This document shows positions 61,737 to 64,000 of a stretch of 64,000 nucleotides of DNA, one piece after another. The stretch is from Streptomyces sp. HmicA12. GTDB taxonomy: Bacteria > Actinomycetota > Actinomycetes > Streptomycetales > Streptomycetaceae. A model generated the notes under the pieces. That model made no database searches and was not told the DNA's origin. It saw only the letters and a list, made by a program, of their open reading frames with translations. The position numbers and the translations under genes were made by a program. Each line of letters begins with the position of its first letter. The first letter of the stretch is position 1. The DNA is taken from the NCBI RefSeq assembly GCF_000373565.1, contig NZ_KB891851.1:1-64000 (forward strand), written 5' to 3'.

Positions 61737-62267
61737 TCATGCGTCCGGTCCGTCCGGCCCTTGTGCCCGTACCCGCCGCACCTGCTCCAGCGACGCGCGC
61801 AGCTCGTCGAGCCAGTCGTCGGCGTTGCGCTGGACGAGCCGAACGCACCAGGCCAGCGCGTCGCTGCGGCTGCGGGCCACGCCGCCGGCCACCAGGGTGT
61901 CCAGGACCTGGCGCTCGGGCTGCCGCAGCCGGGTCATGACGGGCGCCGACACGTGGGTGAACAGGGCCTGTTCGTCGCCGCAGCGCACGCCCCAGGACAC
62001 CTTCCTGCGGAACCGGTGCTCGGCCTCGCGCGCGACCCCGACGCGCTCCTCGCGCGTCCGTTCGCGGAACTCCTGGATGCGGCCCTCGACGGCGGCGGCG
62101 CGCTCGGCGTCGGAGGCGTCCTTCGCGACCCGCGGCTCGGGGACACGGCCGACGACCGTGATCTCCTCGCGGTCCACGGTGATCTCGGCGGGCCCTTCGA
62201 AGAGCCCGTCGGGCAAGCGGCCGGCGAACCAGCCGCGCAACTGCTCGTGCTGTTCGGCTGTAAGCAT
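61737..62267 (-). CDS. Conserved hypothetical protein
   Basis: A 176-residue charged protein with no signal peptide. Residues about 1-60 include a beta-hairpin (PAEITVDREEITVVGRVPEP). The middle is a long, highly charged helix (AERAAAVEGRIQEFRERTREERVGVAREAEHRFRR). The C-terminal part (ERQVLDTLVAGGVARSRSDALAWCVRLVQ) looks like a helical bundle with a ribbon-helix-helix-like turn. I do not recognise the family, but its position directly after acnA seems ordinary for Streptomyces. Regulatory or protein-binding roles are both possible. Confidence 0.75.
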   Translation of the reverse strand: MLTAEQHEQLRGWFAGRLPDGLFEGPAEITVDREEITVVGRVPEPRVAKDASDAERAAAVEGRIQEFRERTREERVGVAREAEHRFRRKVSWGVRCGDEQALFTHVSAPVMTRLRQPERQVLDTLVAGGVARSRSDALAWCVRLVQRNADDWLDELRASLEQVRRVRAQGPDGPDA

Positions 62268-62306
62268 GTAATCACCGTTGCACCGCCGGGAGTCGAGGGC
62301 AAGCCC

Positions 62307-62615
62307 TCAGCCGGCGGCCATGAGGTCGAGCAGTCCGGGGAAGCGCGCGTCCAGCTCCTTCCTGCGCAGGACCGCCGTGCGGCTGTTGCCGTGGTCGACC
62401 ATGCGCAGCAGGCCCGCCTCGCGCATCACCTTGAAGTGGTGCGAGGTCGTGGACTTGGAGACCGGCAGTTGGAAGTACGCGCAGGTCCGCTCGGTGTCGT
62501 CCGGCTCGCGCAGGAACTGTGCGATCACCGCGAAGCGGTGCGGGTCGGAGAGCGCGTGCAGGACCGTGCGCAGGTCCATCTCGGCCGGGGTGGGGTGGCC
62601 GTCCTCGTCCGGCAT
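62307..62615 (-). CDS. ArsR-family winged-helix regulator
   Basis: A 102-residue ArsR/SmtB-type regulator. The winged helix reads LHALSDPHRFAVIAQFL, then the recognition region LPVSKSTTSHHFKVMREAGLLRMVDHGNSRTAVLRRKEL, a common non-metal form without the CxC metal motif. GAGGAG lies 7 bases before the ATG at 62615. It is divergent from an MFS exporter, and two near-identical 22-bp palindromes lie between them, so it should repress the exporter and itself. Confidence 0.92.
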   Translation of the reverse strand: MPDEDGHPTPAEMDLRTVLHALSDPHRFAVIAQFLREPDDTERTCAYFQLPVSKSTTSHHFKVMREAGLLRMVDHGNSRTAVLRRKELDARFPGLLDLMAAG

Positions 62616-62653
62616 GGTCGGCTCCTCGCGTCGTAGGTCTCTCTGATCCCCAT

Positions 62654-62675
62654 AGGTTCTACTTGCATCGTACCT
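62654..62675. promoter_or_regulatory. ArsR/MFS operator 1 (imperfect)
   Basis: AGGTTCTAC-TTGC-ATCGTACCT has the same length and spacing as operator 2 and differs from it in three arm bases. It lies closer to the ArsR start. Confidence 0.65.
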
Positions 62676-62693
62676 CCATGGCATGCGAAGGTC

Positions 62694-62715
62694 AGGTTCG
62701 ATTCACATCGAACCT
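62694..62715. promoter_or_regulatory. ArsR/MFS operator 2 (perfect)
   Basis: AGGTTCGAT-TCAC-ATCGAACCT is a perfect 9-bp inverted repeat. It lies 40 bases (about four helical turns) from operator 1 and 33 bases before the MFS start, so two dimers could bind on the same DNA face. Confidence 0.75.
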
Positions 62716-62747
62716 CTCGCCTCTATCTCCTCGGGGGTCTCTCACGC

Positions 62748-64000
62748 ATGTCCATCTCCGGAACAACTGCCGTGCCCGTGCCGCCGGTTGAGGCGGGCGG
62801 GCGCAAGCGGCTCACCCTCGGCGCCGTCCTCCTCGCCGTCTTCGTCGTCCCGATGTCCATCTCCGGGACCGCCGTGGAGCTGCCCGGCATCGGCGCCGAC
62901 CTGCACGCCTCCGACGCCGCGCTGCAGTGGGTCGTCAACGCCTTCAACGTCGCCTTCGCCTGCTGCACCCTCGTCTGGGGTTCCGTCGCCGACATCATGG
63001 GACGGGTACGGGTCTTCGCCGCGGGCGCGTTCCTGTTCGCCCTGGCCGCCGCGGGCAGTGCCTTCGCGAGCGACCCGCTCGCGCTCGACGCGGCCCGCGC
63101 CCTCGCCGGGGTCGGCGGCGCCGCGATCTTCTCGGCCGGTGCGGCGATCCTCTCCACGGCGTACGAAGGAGCCGAACGGGCCCGCGCCTTCGCGCTCTTC
63201 GGGGCCGTCGCGGGCATCGGCGTCTCGCTCGGCCCGACCTTCGCGGGGCAGCTGGTGGCGGGCGTCGGCTGGCGGTGGGTGTTCGCGCTGCACGCCGCCG
63301 CACTGCTGGTGGCGCTGTGCGCGGTGCCGGTGATCGCCCGGACCGTGCCCGATTCCGTACGAGGATCAGCGCGCCTCGACGTACCGGGCGGCCTCGTCTT
63401 CGTCGCCGCGACGGTGCTGCTGACCACCGGGATCGTGCAGGCGTCGCAGTGGGGCTGGATGAGCGCGGGGACGGTCGCCCTGTTCGCGGCCGCGCTGGTG
63501 GCGCTGGCGGTCTTCGTCGTCGTGGAGCGGCGCAGCGCGCATCCCGTGCTGGATCTCGGGCTGCTGCGCGAGCGGCGGTTCCTCGGGCTCGCGCTCGTCC
63601 CGGTCGCGGCGTCCTTCGGCTTCGTCACGCTGCTCACGTACCTGCCGAGCTACCTGACGGCCGTCACCGGGCGCGACAGTTCGGCGGCCGGTCGGCTGAT
63701 GCTGCTCCTGACTTTGCCGGTGCCGGCGTTCCCGGTGCTCGCCGCGAGGCTCGTCGAACGGGGTGTCGGAGCCAGGAAGTTGATCCTGGTGAGCCTGGGC
63801 TGCCTGGTCGTCGGTGACCTCGGGCTGCTGCTCTTCTCGCCGCACGCCGCCGTCGCTGTCATCGCCCTGCCGATGATCGTCACCGGCGCCGGGATGGGCC
63901 TGTCGGCCGGGCTCGTCGACGGGCAGGCGCTCGCCCTGGTCGCCCCCGAGAAGGCCGGGATGGCCGCCGGGTTCGTGAACACGCTGCGGCTGGGCAGCGA
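62748..64000 (+). CDS. MFS transporter, DHA2-like drug exporter, 3' end outside window
   Basis: The first 417 codons of a major facilitator superfamily exporter; the gene runs off the right edge. The N-terminal membrane half shows helix 1 (LGAVLLAVFVVPMSISGTAVELPGIG), QWVVNAFNVAFACCTLVWGSVADIMGRVRVF (helix 2 and motif A) and the motif C-like FGAVAGIGVSLGPTFAGQLVAGVGWRWVF in helix 5. A second half begins near residue 205. The pattern is that of 14-helix proton-driven drug exporters. The ATG at 62748 follows TCGGGGG by about 10 bases. The ArsR regulator and paired operators upstream suggest inducible expression. Confidence 0.93.
   Translation, partial: MSISGTTAVPVPPVEAGGRKRLTLGAVLLAVFVVPMSISGTAVELPGIGADLHASDAALQWVVNAFNVAFACCTLVWGSVADIMGRVRVFAAGAFLFALAAAGSAFASDPLALDAARALAGVGGAAIFSAGAAILSTAYEGAERARAFALFGAVAGIGVSLGPTFAGQLVAGVGWRWVFALHAAALLVALCAVPVIARTVPDSVRGSARLDVPGGLVFVAATVLLTTGIVQASQWGWMSAGTVALFAAALVALAVFVVVERRSAHPVLDLGLLRERRFLGLALVPVAASFGFVTLLTYLPSYLTAVTGRDSSAAGRLMLLLTLPVPAFPVLAARLVERGVGARKLILVSLGCLVVGDLGLLLFSPHAAVAVIALPMIVTGAGMGLSAGLVDGQALALVAPEKAGMAAGFVNTLRLGS

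Overview
The window is high-GC DNA with short intergenic gaps, many 4-bp ATGA/GTGA stop-start overlaps, GTG and TTG starts, and gene families typical of Streptomyces: a second SepF, Hen1-Pnkp, an XRE-MurA fusion, a large aconitase and a DUF4236 protein. It reads as chromosomal sequence from a Streptomyces or close relative. I see no rRNA, tRNA, CRISPR array or insertion sequence.

Layout. 0-1 kb: end of a kdp potassium-ATPase operon. 1-9.1 kb: HAD phosphatase, an MMPL exporter with a NarL-type two-component pair, and three ABC transporter genes. 9.1-13.5 kb: SepF-like protein, small housekeeping or unknown genes, and an F420-dependent oxidoreductase. 13.6-17.6 kb: the bacterial RNA-repair pair Hen1-Pnkp. 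17.7-29.2 kb: the most unusual part, a co-oriented set of seven genes: a VMAP-type protein, a MoxR-type AAA ATPase, a 1440-residue vWA-like/NB-ARC/TPR protein, a serine hydrolase, a caspase-like protease, a small FxsA-like peptide and a HExxH peptide-modification enzyme. This looks like a ternary NTP-dependent conflict (immunity or cell-suicide) system joined to a peptide-modifying pair. 29.2-33.1 kb: arginine deiminase, ornithine carbamoyltransferase and an amino-acid permease, then an anti-sigma-type kinase.

33.8-48.8 kb: an aryl-CoA degradation pathway (salicylyl-CoA or 2-aminobenzoyl-CoA type) in two pieces. The pieces are linked by a nearly identical promoter/operator beside each, and the PaaX regulator lies in the second. 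Between them sit a serine hydrolase and a tightly overlapping operon (sulfotransferase, unknown protein, glycosyltransferase, cysC, cysD, cysN) that appears to make PAPS and use it to sulfate a glycan or surface molecule.

48.8-64 kb: an FG-GAP lipoprotein and GlxA-type regulator; a tandem pair of isochorismatase-fold hydrolases, one cytoplasmic and one a lipoprotein; a Tat-exported unknown; XRE-MurA; DUF4236; a metallo-beta-lactamase-fold protein; a YbhB/isochorismatase/MarR group; aconitase with several palindromic sites upstream; and, at the right edge, an ArsR regulator divergent from an MFS exporter across two matching operators.
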